Of a stretch of DNA of 55,184 bases, positions 23,163 to 30,895 are shown piece by piece. Within the stretch, counting starts at the first letter, position 1. Each line of letters begins with the position of its first letter. The translations under genes and the position numbers were made by a program. Source of the DNA: Actinomadura kijaniata NBRC 14229. Lineage in GTDB: Bacteria > Actinomycetota > Actinomycetes > Streptosporangiales > Streptosporangiaceae. Location: contig NZ_BCQR01000022.1 in NCBI RefSeq assembly GCF_001552175.1, positions 1-55,184 on the forward strand, in the 5' to 3' direction. The notes beneath the pieces were generated by a model. That model ran no database searches and was not told the DNA's origin. It saw nothing but the letters and a program-made list of their open reading frames with translations.

Positions 23163-24413
23163 GTGGAGCCGACCCAGTGGGGTTTCCTGCTCCCCGTGAT
23201 CCTGGTCGCGGTCGCGGCGCTGACCGCCACGGTCGTGCTGTGGCCGAGGTTCGGCCGGGGCGGCGTCCGCGCCGTCGCGGCCCGCTCCGGGCTGGTGCTG
23301 GCCTCCCAGGGGCTGCTGACCGCCGCGATCGTGCTGGTCGCCAACAAGTACTTCGTGTTCTACCCGACCTGGGACGACCTGCTCGGCGGGGACGGGGGCC
23401 GCGTCCAGGTCAACTCCGTGCAGAGCGACCAGGGACGGGAGGCGCGGCCCGACGCCCTGGTCCACCGCACCACCACCGACCTGGCGCCCAGGCGGCGCGG
23501 CCACGGCCCCTCGCCCGCCAAGGACGGCCAGGTCGACCGGCTCCAGATCAAGGGCGCGCGGTCCGGGCTGGACGCCGAGGCGTACGTCTACCTCCCCCCG
23601 GAGTACTTCCGGGCCGAGTACAAGGACAAGCGGCTGCCCGTCGTGCTGCTGCTGTCGGGCGGGGCGTCGGACGGCAGGCAGGACTGGATCAAGCAGGCGA
23701 AGCTGCCCGAGCAGGCCGCCAAGGCCGTCGCCGACGGCCACGCCCGGCCGACGATCTACGTGATGACCCGCTCCCACCGGGCGCTGACGCAGACCACCGA
23801 GCCGCCCGCCGGGGTCGGCGCGGACAAGGGGCTGCGCAAGCACCCCACGACCGTCGCGGCGGCCGGCGGCCACCCGCCGTCCTGCTTCGACGTGCCCGGC
23901 CACGGCTTCGGGCAGGCCGAGACGTTCTACACCCAGGACCTGACGGTCGCGGTCGCCGACACCTACCGCACGCCGCTGACGCGCCGGGGCTGGGCGGTCG
24001 CCGGGTTCGGGACCAGCGGCCAGTGCGCGGCCCGGTACGCGATGCTGCACTCGGACGCGTTCGTGGCGGGCGTCAGCCTCAACGGCACGTTCGACCTGCC
24101 GGGCGGCTCGGTGACGACCCGGCCCGGCGGCCCCAGGGCCGACCTGTACGGCGGCAGCCGCACCTACCGGCAGGACAACGACCTGCTGTGGCGGCTGGCG
24201 AACCTGCCGCAGCCGCCGGTGTCGCTGCTGCTGGGCGCCGGGCAGGACAGCGGCCGGCCGCTGGAGCAGGCCGGCCGGTTCGCCGGGCTGGCCAAGGAGC
24301 CGCTGCGCGCCGAGAAGCTCGCCGCCCCGGGGACGGGCGGCTCGCTGAAGGACTGGCGCGGCACGATGCCGAAGATCATGACCTGGCTGAACGCCCACCT
24401 CGCCGCCGAGTGA
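23163..24413 (+). CDS. Membrane-anchored esterase paralogue, probable pseudoenzyme
   Basis: The protein has 416 residues from GTG 23163, one base after the stop of its paralogue. It has the same architecture: two N-terminal membrane segments, a polar linker, then EAYVYLPPEYFRAEYKDKRL and the elbow block VAGFGTSGQCAARYAMLHSD. Aligned to the paralogue's GYSAGGY, the nucleophile Ser259 is replaced by Gly283 (a Ser occurs two residues later) and His362 is replaced by Ser394 (GTGGSLKDW). It also carries an extra insert of about 30 residues with SCFDVPGHG. It is therefore likely inactive, perhaps a regulatory partner. A NarL-type kinase gene starts 84 bases downstream. Confidence 0.78.
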   Translation: MEPTQWGFLLPVILVAVAALTATVVLWPRFGRGGVRAVAARSGLVLASQGLLTAAIVLVANKYFVFYPTWDDLLGGDGGRVQVNSVQSDQGREARPDALVHRTTTDLAPRRRGHGPSPAKDGQVDRLQIKGARSGLDAEAYVYLPPEYFRAEYKDKRLPVVLLLSGGASDGRQDWIKQAKLPEQAAKAVADGHARPTIYVMTRSHRALTQTTEPPAGVGADKGLRKHPTTVAAAGGHPPSCFDVPGHGFGQAETFYTQDLTVAVADTYRTPLTRRGWAVAGFGTSGQCAARYAMLHSDAFVAGVSLNGTFDLPGGSVTTRPGGPRADLYGGSRTYRQDNDLLWRLANLPQPPVSLLLGAGQDSGRPLEQAGRFAGLAKEPLRAEKLAAPGTGGSLKDWRGTMPKIMTWLNAHLAAE

Positions 24414-24484
24414 CCACCGGCGTACGCCCGGCGGCGTAGCCGGGTCACTCCGTACGGGTGACGTGCGCGGGCACGGCCGGGGGT

Positions 24485-24497
24485 TACCGTCCGTGGT
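24485..24497 (+). promoter_or_regulatory. Likely leaderless promoter of the kinase gene
   Basis: A -10-like TACCGT (24485-24490) is followed seven bases later by GTG 24498, so transcription should begin at or next to the start codon. No ribosome site is present. The same arrangement precedes three other genes in the window (42827, 44703 and 48372). Confidence 0.5.
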
Positions 24498-25817
24498 GTG
24501 AGCACTTCTCCTTACGGTCCCGGAGCGGCGGCGCGGCTGCCGCTGCCGTCGGCGTGGCCGGTGTGGGCGGTCCCCGCGTTCGTCGCGCTCGTCCAGGTGG
24601 TGGGGTCGTTCGGGGCCCAGAGCGGGCCCTCGCACGGCGGCGGGCCGCCCTGGGCGGAGCGGCCGGCCGGGCCGGACCCGTTCCCGCACAGCGCCGACCT
24701 GGACGCGCTGGGGGTGGGGCTGCTGCTGGCCGGGCCCGCGCTGCTGCTGCTGCGCCGGCGGCACCCGGTGGCCGTCCTGGCCGGCGTCGGCGCGGTCACC
24801 GTGCTGTACCTGCTGCGCGCCTACACCTACGGGCCGGTGTTCCTGTCCCTGGTGGTGGCGATGTCCGCGGCGGTGACGGCCGGGCACCGGCTGGTGGCGT
24901 GGGCGGGGACGTTCCTGGGGTCGGGCGCGTACCTGACGCTGACCTCGGTGATCGGCGTCGCTCCCGAGCGGCGGGGCCGGACCGGCGAGCTGTTCCCGGT
25001 GGAGCGGCCCGACCTCGGCATGGCCGCGTACGCGGGCGGCTGGGCGCTGGCGGTGCTGGTGTCGGCCGAGCTGGTCCGGATGCGGCGGCAGCGGGCCGCC
25101 GCCGCCGCGCGCGTCCGCGCCGAGGAGCAGCGCCGCCAGGCCAGCGAGGAGCGCCTGCGCATGGCCCGCGAGCTGCACGACGTGCTCGGCCACAACATCT
25201 CCATGATCAACGTCCGGGCCGGGGTGGCGCTGCACCTGCTGGACGACGACCCGGCGCAGGCCCGCGAGGCCCTGGCCGCGATCAAGGAGGCGTCCAAGGA
25301 GGCGCTGACCGAGATGCGGTCGATGATCGGGGCGCTGCGCGCGCCGGACGAGGACGGCCGCGCCGCGCCCCGGTCGCCGACCGCCGGGCTGGACCGCCTC
25401 GACGACCTGCTGGACCGGGCCCGCGCGGCCGGGCTGCGCGTCGAGGCCGAGGTCGCCGGGGAGCGGCGCCCGCTGCCCGCCGGGGCGGACCTGGCCGCGT
25501 TCCGGATCGTGCAGGAGTCGCTGACCAACATCGCCCGGCACGCGGGCCCCGGGCCGGTGACGGCGCGGGTCCGCATCGCCTACGGTGAGCACGAGGTCCA
25601 CGTCCGGGTCGACGACGACGGGCGCGGGACGTCCCCGCCGGGCGAGCAGCCCGCGAGCGAGCACGGGTCCGACGGGCACGGCGGCAGCGGGCTGCGCGGG
25701 ATGCGGGAGCGGGCGGTCGCGCTGGGCGGGACGTTCGAGGCCGGTCCCCGCGCGGGCGGCGGCTTCCGGGTGCGGGCCGTGCTGCCCACCGACCGACGCG
25801 CCGAGGAGACGAAATGA
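24498..25817 (+). CDS. NarL-type sensor histidine kinase (HisKA_3)
   Basis: The protein has 439 residues from GTG 24498. The N-terminal half has about five membrane segments with only short loops, so the sensor is probably the membrane domain itself. A coiled segment rich in Arg and Ala follows, then the DHp helix ERLRMARELHDVLGHNIS with the phospho-His (about 231), and EMRSMIGALRAP. The ATPase half has FRIVQESLTNIARHAG (N-box), VDDDGRG (G1) and GGSGLRGMRERA (G2). Its stop overlaps the regulator start (ATGA). Such DesK/NarL-type pairs often sense envelope stress; the upstream esterase genes may be targets. Confidence 0.92.
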   Translation: MSTSPYGPGAAARLPLPSAWPVWAVPAFVALVQVVGSFGAQSGPSHGGGPPWAERPAGPDPFPHSADLDALGVGLLLAGPALLLLRRRHPVAVLAGVGAVTVLYLLRAYTYGPVFLSLVVAMSAAVTAGHRLVAWAGTFLGSGAYLTLTSVIGVAPERRGRTGELFPVERPDLGMAAYAGGWALAVLVSAELVRMRRQRAAAAARVRAEEQRRQASEERLRMARELHDVLGHNISMINVRAGVALHLLDDDPAQAREALAAIKEASKEALTEMRSMIGALRAPDEDGRAAPRSPTAGLDRLDDLLDRARAAGLRVEAEVAGERRPLPAGADLAAFRIVQESLTNIARHAGPGPVTARVRIAYGEHEVHVRVDDDGRGTSPPGEQPASEHGSDGHGGSGLRGMRERAVALGGTFEAGPRAGGGFRVRAVLPTDRRAEETK

Positions 25818-26479
25818 TCAAGGTGCTGCTCGCCGACGACCAGGGCCTGGTCCGCGCCGGGTTCCGGGCGCTGCTGGACGCCCAGCCCGACATCGAGGTG
25901 GTCGGCGAGGCCGACGACGGGGAGCAGGCCGTCGAGCAGGCCCGGCGGCTGCGGCCCGACGTGATCCTGATGGACATCCGGATGCCCGGCCTGGACGGGC
26001 TGGCCGCCACCCGGCGGATCGCCTCCGACGAGCGGCTGGGCGGCATCCGCATCGTCATCCTCACCACCTTCGAGCTGGACGAGTACGTCTTCGAGGCGCT
26101 GCGCGGCGGGGCCAGCGGGTTCCTGGTCAAGGACACCGAGCCGGTCGAGCTGATCCACGCGGTGCGGGCGGTGGCGGCCGGGGACGCGCTGCTGTCGCCG
26201 AGCGTGACCCGCCGCCTGATCGCCGAGTTCGCGGCCAAGGCCCGCGAACCGATCGTGTCGCCGCGGCTGAACTCCCTCACCGACCGCGAACGCGAGGTGA
26301 TGACGCTGGTCGGGGCCGGACTGTCCAACGAGGAAATCGCGCGGCGCCTGGTCGTCTCCCCCGCCACCGCCAAGACCCATGTCAGCCGCACCATGATCAA
26401 ACTGGGTGCGCGGGACCGGGCGCAGCTGGTGGTGTTCGCCTACGAGTCCGGACTGGTGAAACCGGGCTGGCTCCCCTGA
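25814..26479 (+). CDS. NarL-type response regulator
   Basis: The protein has 221 residues from ATG 25814, overlapping the kinase stop and with GAGGAGACGAA upstream. The receiver has VLLADDQGLVRAGF, phospho-Asp in ILMDIRMPGLDG, Thr-Thr in ILTTFELDEYVF and Lys in FLVKDTEPV. The LuxR HTH has SLTDREREVMTLVGAGLSNE and KTHVSRTMIKLGARDR. It is the partner of the kinase encoded just upstream and closely resembles the regulator at 45779-46438. Confidence 0.93.
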   Translation: MIKVLLADDQGLVRAGFRALLDAQPDIEVVGEADDGEQAVEQARRLRPDVILMDIRMPGLDGLAATRRIASDERLGGIRIVILTTFELDEYVFEALRGGASGFLVKDTEPVELIHAVRAVAAGDALLSPSVTRRLIAEFAAKAREPIVSPRLNSLTDREREVMTLVGAGLSNEEIARRLVVSPATAKTHVSRTMIKLGARDRAQLVVFAYESGLVKPGWLP

Positions 26480-26576
26480 ATCCACGCGCCGTGTGCGGAT
26501 TCGCTGTCATCGGTCGGACGGGCGTGACAGTCTGGACAGCGCACGCCGTGGTGGCCGCCGAGGCGAAGGAGATGTG

Positions 26577-27182
26577 GTGCCGAACACCACGCGGGTCCTG
26601 GCCGTGGACGACCGCGCCGAGAACCTGGTCGCGCTGGCGGCCGTACTGGACGCGCTGCCCGTCGAGGTGGTCACGGCGACCTCCGGGCACGACGCGCTGC
26701 GCGAGCTGCTCAACGACGACTTCGCTCTGATCCTGCTGGACGTGGTGATGCCGGGGATGGACGGCTTCGAGTGCGCCCAGCACATCAAGAGCCGTCCCCG
26801 CACCCGTGACATCCCGATCATCTTCCTGACGGCGGCGGGCGAGGCGGGCGCCGAGGCGTTCCGCGGCTACGCGGCCGGGGCGGTGGACTACCTGACCAAG
26901 CCGTTCGACCCGTGGCTGCTGCGCGCCAAGGTGTCGGTCTTCGTCGAGCTGCACCACCGCAACCTGCGGCTGCGGGAGCAGGCGACGATGCTGCGGCGGT
27001 CGCTGGCCGAGCACTCGGGGGTGGACTGCGAGCCGTTGCGGCGGCTGCGCCAGCACGTGACGGCCGTGGAGGACGACGTCGAGCGGCTCCAGGCCGAGGG
27101 CGAGGGCACGGGCGAGGCGTTCGCCCAGCTCGTCAAGCACGTCGACGAGCTGCGGCTGGCCGTGGACGCGCTGGGCGACTGA
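26577..27182 (+). CDS. Orphan receiver protein with C-terminal coiled coil
   Basis: GTG 26577 is chosen because GAAGGAG ends five bases upstream, giving 201 residues. The receiver domain (1-125) is complete: RVLAVDDRAENL, phospho-Asp in ILLDVVMPGMDGFE, Thr in IFLTAAGE, and LTKPFDPWLL with Lys-Pro. The rest, about 75 residues (FVELHHRNLRLREQATMLRR onward), is a charged helical coil without a DNA-binding or enzymatic domain. Proteins of this shape act as phosphate carriers or bind other proteins. It lies 98 bases after the NarL-type regulator and may be co-transcribed with that pair. Confidence 0.8.
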   Translation: MPNTTRVLAVDDRAENLVALAAVLDALPVEVVTATSGHDALRELLNDDFALILLDVVMPGMDGFECAQHIKSRPRTRDIPIIFLTAAGEAGAEAFRGYAAGAVDYLTKPFDPWLLRAKVSVFVELHHRNLRLREQATMLRRSLAEHSGVDCEPLRRLRQHVTAVEDDVERLQAEGEGTGEAFAQLVKHVDELRLAVDALGD

Positions 27183-27220
27183 CCGTCCCCGCGCCCCTGC
27201 CTCCCGGAACGGGCGTCAGG

Positions 27221-28552
27221 TCACAGCTGCGTGCGCAGCAGGAACGCGCCGATCAGCACGGCCAGCACCACCACGACCACCGCGGCCGTGACGATGACCG
27301 TGGTCTTGCGGCGTTCGCGGTCGGCGTCGGCCGGCGGGGACGGCGGCTGCTGCCACTGGTGCTGGTAGGAGGGCTGGCGCTCCCACGGCTCGGGTGTGCG
27401 CGGGCCCGGCCCGGCCGACCACTGCGACTCCAGCACGGTCCGCGCCTCGGGATCGACGCCGGGGGTGCCCTGGCCGGCCGACCAGTTGCCGTTGGAGCGG
27501 TGCTCGGTGGAACGGCGCTCGTCGGGCCGGTTCTCCCCGGAGCGGCGGTTCGGCGTGCTCTCCGGGTCGCGGCGCGTGTACGGCGCGATCTCGGTGGCGT
27601 CCAGGATCGTCTCGGCCGCGATGTCGGGGCGGCGCCGCCCCGACGGCTCGTCCAGCATCGTCTCGTCGAGCACGGTCTCGTCGGCCGAGGTCAGCGCCTC
27701 GGCGCGGGCGTCGGCCACCGTCGGCGGCACGACCGGCGCGGGCATCGTCGCCACCCGCGTCAGCAGCGGCTCGGCCTGCGCGGCGGTCATCCGGTGCACC
27801 GGCTCGCGCGCCAGCAGCCCCTCCAGCACGCGGGCGAGCGGACCGGCGTTGCGCGGCGGCGGCACCGGCTCGACCAGCGCCGCCTGCAACGACGACATCG
27901 CGTCGCTGCGCTCGTAGGGGGAGCGCCCCTCCAGCGCCGCGTACAGGGTCGCGCCGAGCGCCCACAGGTCGGAGGCGGGGACGGCGCGCTGGCCCTGGGC
28001 GCGTTCCGGCGGGATGTAGGCGGGCGACCCCATGACCAGGCCGGTCTGGGTGAGGGTCGCGTCGCCCTCCATCTGCGCGATGCCGAAGTCGGTGAGCACG
28101 ACCCGGCCGGAGTCGGTGATCAGGACGTTGGAGGGCTTGACGTCGCGGTGCAGGATGCCCTTCTCGTGGGCGTGCCGCAGCGCCCCGAGCATCTGCAGGC
28201 CGATCTCGGCCACCCGCCGGTGCGCCAGCGGGCCCTCCTCCAGCAGGTCCTGGAGGGAGCGGGCGCGGACCAGCTCCATCACGATCCAGGGGCTGCCGTC
28301 CTCCTCGACGACGTCGTGGACGGTCACGACGCCGGGGTGGTTCAGCCGCGCCGACGCCCGCGCCTCCCGGAAGGTGCGCTCGATGAGCACGTCCCGCTCG
28401 GAGTCGGTGAGTCCCGGCGGCAGCACGACCTCCTTGACCGCGACCTCGCGGTCGAGCATGAGGTCGTGGGCGCGCCACACCGTGCCCATCCCGCCCCGGC
28501 CCACCACGGCGTCGAGCCGGTAGCGGGCGGCCAACAGCCGACCCTCTCCCAT
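27221..28552 (-). CDS. Serine/threonine protein kinase without outer domain (Pkn-type)
   Basis: The protein has 443 residues from ATG 28552; a GTG at 28573 is in frame. It is a complete kinase: VGRGGMGTVW (P-loop), Lys40 in VAVKEV, HRDVKPSNV, TDFGIAQ and SPAYIPPERAQG, where PPE stands for APE. A 140-residue linker rich in Arg/Glu/Ser follows (several NRRSGENRPDERRS-like patches), then one membrane segment (TAAVVVVVLAVLIGAFLL) and only four or so further residues. The two neighbouring paralogues carry a folded outer domain there, so this copy has lost it or never had one. Signal input may come through the linker or partners. Confidence 0.92.
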   Translation of the reverse strand: MGEGRLLAARYRLDAVVGRGGMGTVWRAHDLMLDREVAVKEVVLPPGLTDSERDVLIERTFREARASARLNHPGVVTVHDVVEEDGSPWIVMELVRARSLQDLLEEGPLAHRRVAEIGLQMLGALRHAHEKGILHRDVKPSNVLITDSGRVVLTDFGIAQMEGDATLTQTGLVMGSPAYIPPERAQGQRAVPASDLWALGATLYAALEGRSPYERSDAMSSLQAALVEPVPPPRNAGPLARVLEGLLAREPVHRMTAAQAEPLLTRVATMPAPVVPPTVADARAEALTSADETVLDETMLDEPSGRRRPDIAAETILDATEIAPYTRRDPESTPNRRSGENRPDERRSTEHRSNGNWSAGQGTPGVDPEARTVLESQWSAGPGPRTPEPWERQPSYQHQWQQPPSPPADADRERRKTTVIVTAAVVVVVLAVLIGAFLLRTQL

Positions 28553-28666
28553 GTCTGAATGGTCCCCCGTCACCCGCGATGCTGCCTAGAGGAGCACCGC
28601 GCGCACGCCTCAGCGACATCTGTCGTATCTGGGACGCGCGAACACACGCCCAGGTTCAAGGACGAC

Positions 28667-30340
28667 TCACACGTGAAAGCCGTCGAGGACATTGTTCACG
28701 CTCTCCAGACGTTGGTTCCACTGCGATGCCGGAACCGCGACCATGACCGCGTAGGACTGCCCCTCGATCACCACGCCGCGGTCCTTGGCGCGCAGCCCGT
28801 CGCTCCAGACGAACTCCAGGTCGGCGGCCTTCTTCCCCTGCACCTCGGTGGGGCGCAGCGTGATCCGGCGGTAGCCGCGCGGCTGCCCCTTGGCCAGGAC
28901 CTCCTTCTCCCAGTCCACCCAGTGCTGGATCGGGTCGCCGGTCCAGGCGGTGCGGTCGACCATGATGTAGGCGTCGGACCTCGGGTCGAGCCAGTAGACG
29001 CGGTCGCCCGAGTCGCGGCGCATCGTCCATCCGGCGGGGACGGGGATGCGGTAGCCGTCCTGCATGCCCGCCCAGCGCATCCCCGGCGGCAGCGTGGGCT
29101 TCGTCGCGGTCTTCTCCGGGACGACGGCCTTCTTCTTCCCCGTCTCGGCGGACGCCACGGAGCCCCCCGTCCTGTCCCCGGCCCTGTCGCCGGTCTTGTC
29201 GCCGGTCCTGTCGCCGCCGTCCGAGGTGAACGTCGCCACGACGACCGCCACGATCACGGCGACGGTGAGCACCGCCTCCAGGAGGGTCACCCAGCCGGGC
29301 TGCCGGAACCGGCGTCTCCGGACCGGGCCGGTCTCCTGCGGCCACGGGACCGGCGCGGGCGGGACGGGGACGGACGGCGTCGCGGCCGGCCCCGTCCGCA
29401 CGAGGGTCGCACCGCCCGGGGCGGTGGACGCACCGGACGCTGTGGCGCCCTGTGCGGCGGGCGGCGCGGCCGGGCCGATGTCGGGGGCGGTGCGGGCGGC
29501 CTCGTCCGCCACGATGCGGCTCAGCGTCGCCTCGGCGGCGTCGACGCCCATCCGGCGGGCCGGATCGCGCTCCAGGAGCGCGGCGAGGACGGGGGCGAGC
29601 GGACCGGCGTTGCGGGGCGGCGGCGGGTCCTGCGTCATCACGGCGGCCAGCATCGCCATCGCGTCGTCGCGGTGGTGCGGGGCGCGCCCCTCGCAGGCGG
29701 CGTACAGGGTCGCGCCGAGCGCCCACAGGTCGGAGGCGGGCCGGGCGCGCTCGCCGTTGAGCCGTTCGGGCGACATGTAGGCGGGCGACCCCATGATCAT
29801 CCCGGCCTGGGTGAGGGTGGCGTCCCCGGCGATCTGCGCGATGCCGAAGTCGGTGAGCACGGCGCGCCCGTCGGGGGTGATCAGGACGTTGGCGGGCTTG
29901 ACGTCGCGGTGCAGGATGCCGATGGCGTGCGCGGCCCGCAGCGCCCCGGCGACCTGCCGTCCGATCGCCGCGACCCGCCCCGGCGGCAGCGGCCCGTCGG
30001 CGTCGACGACCTCCTGGAGCGACCGGGCCTGGACGAGTTCCATGACGATCCAGGGCCGCCCGTCCTCGTCCACGACGTCGTGGACGGTGACGACGCCGGG
30101 GTGGTTGAGGCGCGCCGACGCCCGCGCCTCGCGCAGGGTGCGCTCGTGGCGCTGCGCGCGCTCCTCCTCGCTGAGCGAGGGGTGCAGCGCGACCTCCTTG
30201 ACGGCCACCTCACGGTGCAGCGCCTCGTCCCAGGCCCGCCACACGGTGCCCATACCGCCGCGCCCGACCACGGACGTCAGCCGGTAGCGCCCGGCCAGCA
30301 GCCGGGACTGCCCCTGCGTCTCCTCTACCCCCGCCGACAT
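28667..30340 (-). CDS. Serine/threonine protein kinase with outer sensor domain
   Basis: The protein has 557 residues from ATG 30340. The kinase domain spans 20-280: VGRGGMGTVWRAWD, Lys48 in VAVKEV, HRDVKPANVL, TDFGIAQIAGD, SPAYMSPERLNG. An Ala/Pro/Thr-rich linker precedes one membrane helix (about 348-370). Then comes a spacer with TGDKTGDRAGDRTGG repeats and an extracytoplasmic domain of about 150 residues (YRIPVPAGWTMRRDSGDRVY to NNVLDGFHV). This outer domain shows the same order of blocks as the one in the kinase at 30896-32671, so they are paralogues. The family phosphorylates cell-wall and regulatory proteins; targets here are unknown. Confidence 0.92.
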   Translation of the reverse strand: MSAGVEETQGQSRLLAGRYRLTSVVGRGGMGTVWRAWDEALHREVAVKEVALHPSLSEEERAQRHERTLREARASARLNHPGVVTVHDVVDEDGRPWIVMELVQARSLQEVVDADGPLPPGRVAAIGRQVAGALRAAHAIGILHRDVKPANVLITPDGRAVLTDFGIAQIAGDATLTQAGMIMGSPAYMSPERLNGERARPASDLWALGATLYAACEGRAPHHRDDAMAMLAAVMTQDPPPPRNAGPLAPVLAALLERDPARRMGVDAAEATLSRIVADEAARTAPDIGPAAPPAAQGATASGASTAPGGATLVRTGPAATPSVPVPPAPVPWPQETGPVRRRRFRQPGWVTLLEAVLTVAVIVAVVVATFTSDGGDRTGDKTGDRAGDRTGGSVASAETGKKKAVVPEKTATKPTLPPGMRWAGMQDGYRIPVPAGWTMRRDSGDRVYWLDPRSDAYIMVDRTAWTGDPIQHWVDWEKEVLAKGQPRGYRRITLRPTEVQGKKAADLEFVWSDGLRAKDRGVVIEGQSYAVMVAVPASQWNQRLESVNNVLDGFHV

Positions 30341-30487
30341 GAGTCGCGACTCTACCGACCCGACCTAACGAATCCGCATACAAACCCCACAAAAGCCTCA
30401 CTCATCCCGCAATGCGAAGCTTGCCACGGAGATCCTCCCGTGTTCCACTGCCCACTGACGATCTCCTGACCGGAGGAGCAACCCACC

Positions 30488-30883
30488 GTGCGCCTTTCCG
30501 TCAAGTCCACCGTCCTGACACTGGGTCTGACCAGCGCCGTCCTGGCGGCCACCGTCACCCCCGCCGAAGCCGCCGTCCCCTACCGCAACTGGGTCCAGTA
30601 CGGCCGCAACGTGGTGGGGGTCACCTGGTATCCCAACGGGGACTACTTCCGCATCTGGAACAACGCGTCCGGCTCCTACAGCTCAGGCTGGACCGAATGG
30701 AACTACGTCGGCGTCAAGGACAAGTGGCACCGCGTCGGCAACGTCGGCGCGCGGTCCAACGCCATCTACACCAAGAACCTCAGCGAGAGGCGCCAGATCT
30801 ACTTCCGCGCCTGCTTCTGGGACGGCGGCCTGATCCACTGCTCCAAGGCCGTCCGCTTCCGCGTCTCGGGCCGCAACCCGTGA
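30488..30883 (+). CDS. Small secreted protein of unknown function
   Basis: The protein has 131 residues from GTG 30488, with CCGGAGGAG upstream. The signal peptide (MRLSVKSTVLTLGLTSAVLA, continuing ATVTPAEA) should be cut after AEA, leaving about 102 residues beginning AVPYRNW. The mature part is rich in Trp, Tyr and Asn (DYFRIWNNASGSYSSGWTEW) and has two Cys (FRACFWDGGLIHC) likely to form a disulfide. The composition suggests a compact beta-sandwich or lectin-like fold, but no family was recognised. It lies on the opposite strand between two kinase genes, and its stop is 12 bases from the end of the third kinase. Confidence 0.7.
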   Translation: MRLSVKSTVLTLGLTSAVLAATVTPAEAAVPYRNWVQYGRNVVGVTWYPNGDYFRIWNNASGSYSSGWTEWNYVGVKDKWHRVGNVGARSNAIYTKNLSERRQIYFRACFWDGGLIHCSKAVRFRVSGRNP

Positions 30884-30895
30884 TCCCGCCCGGGG

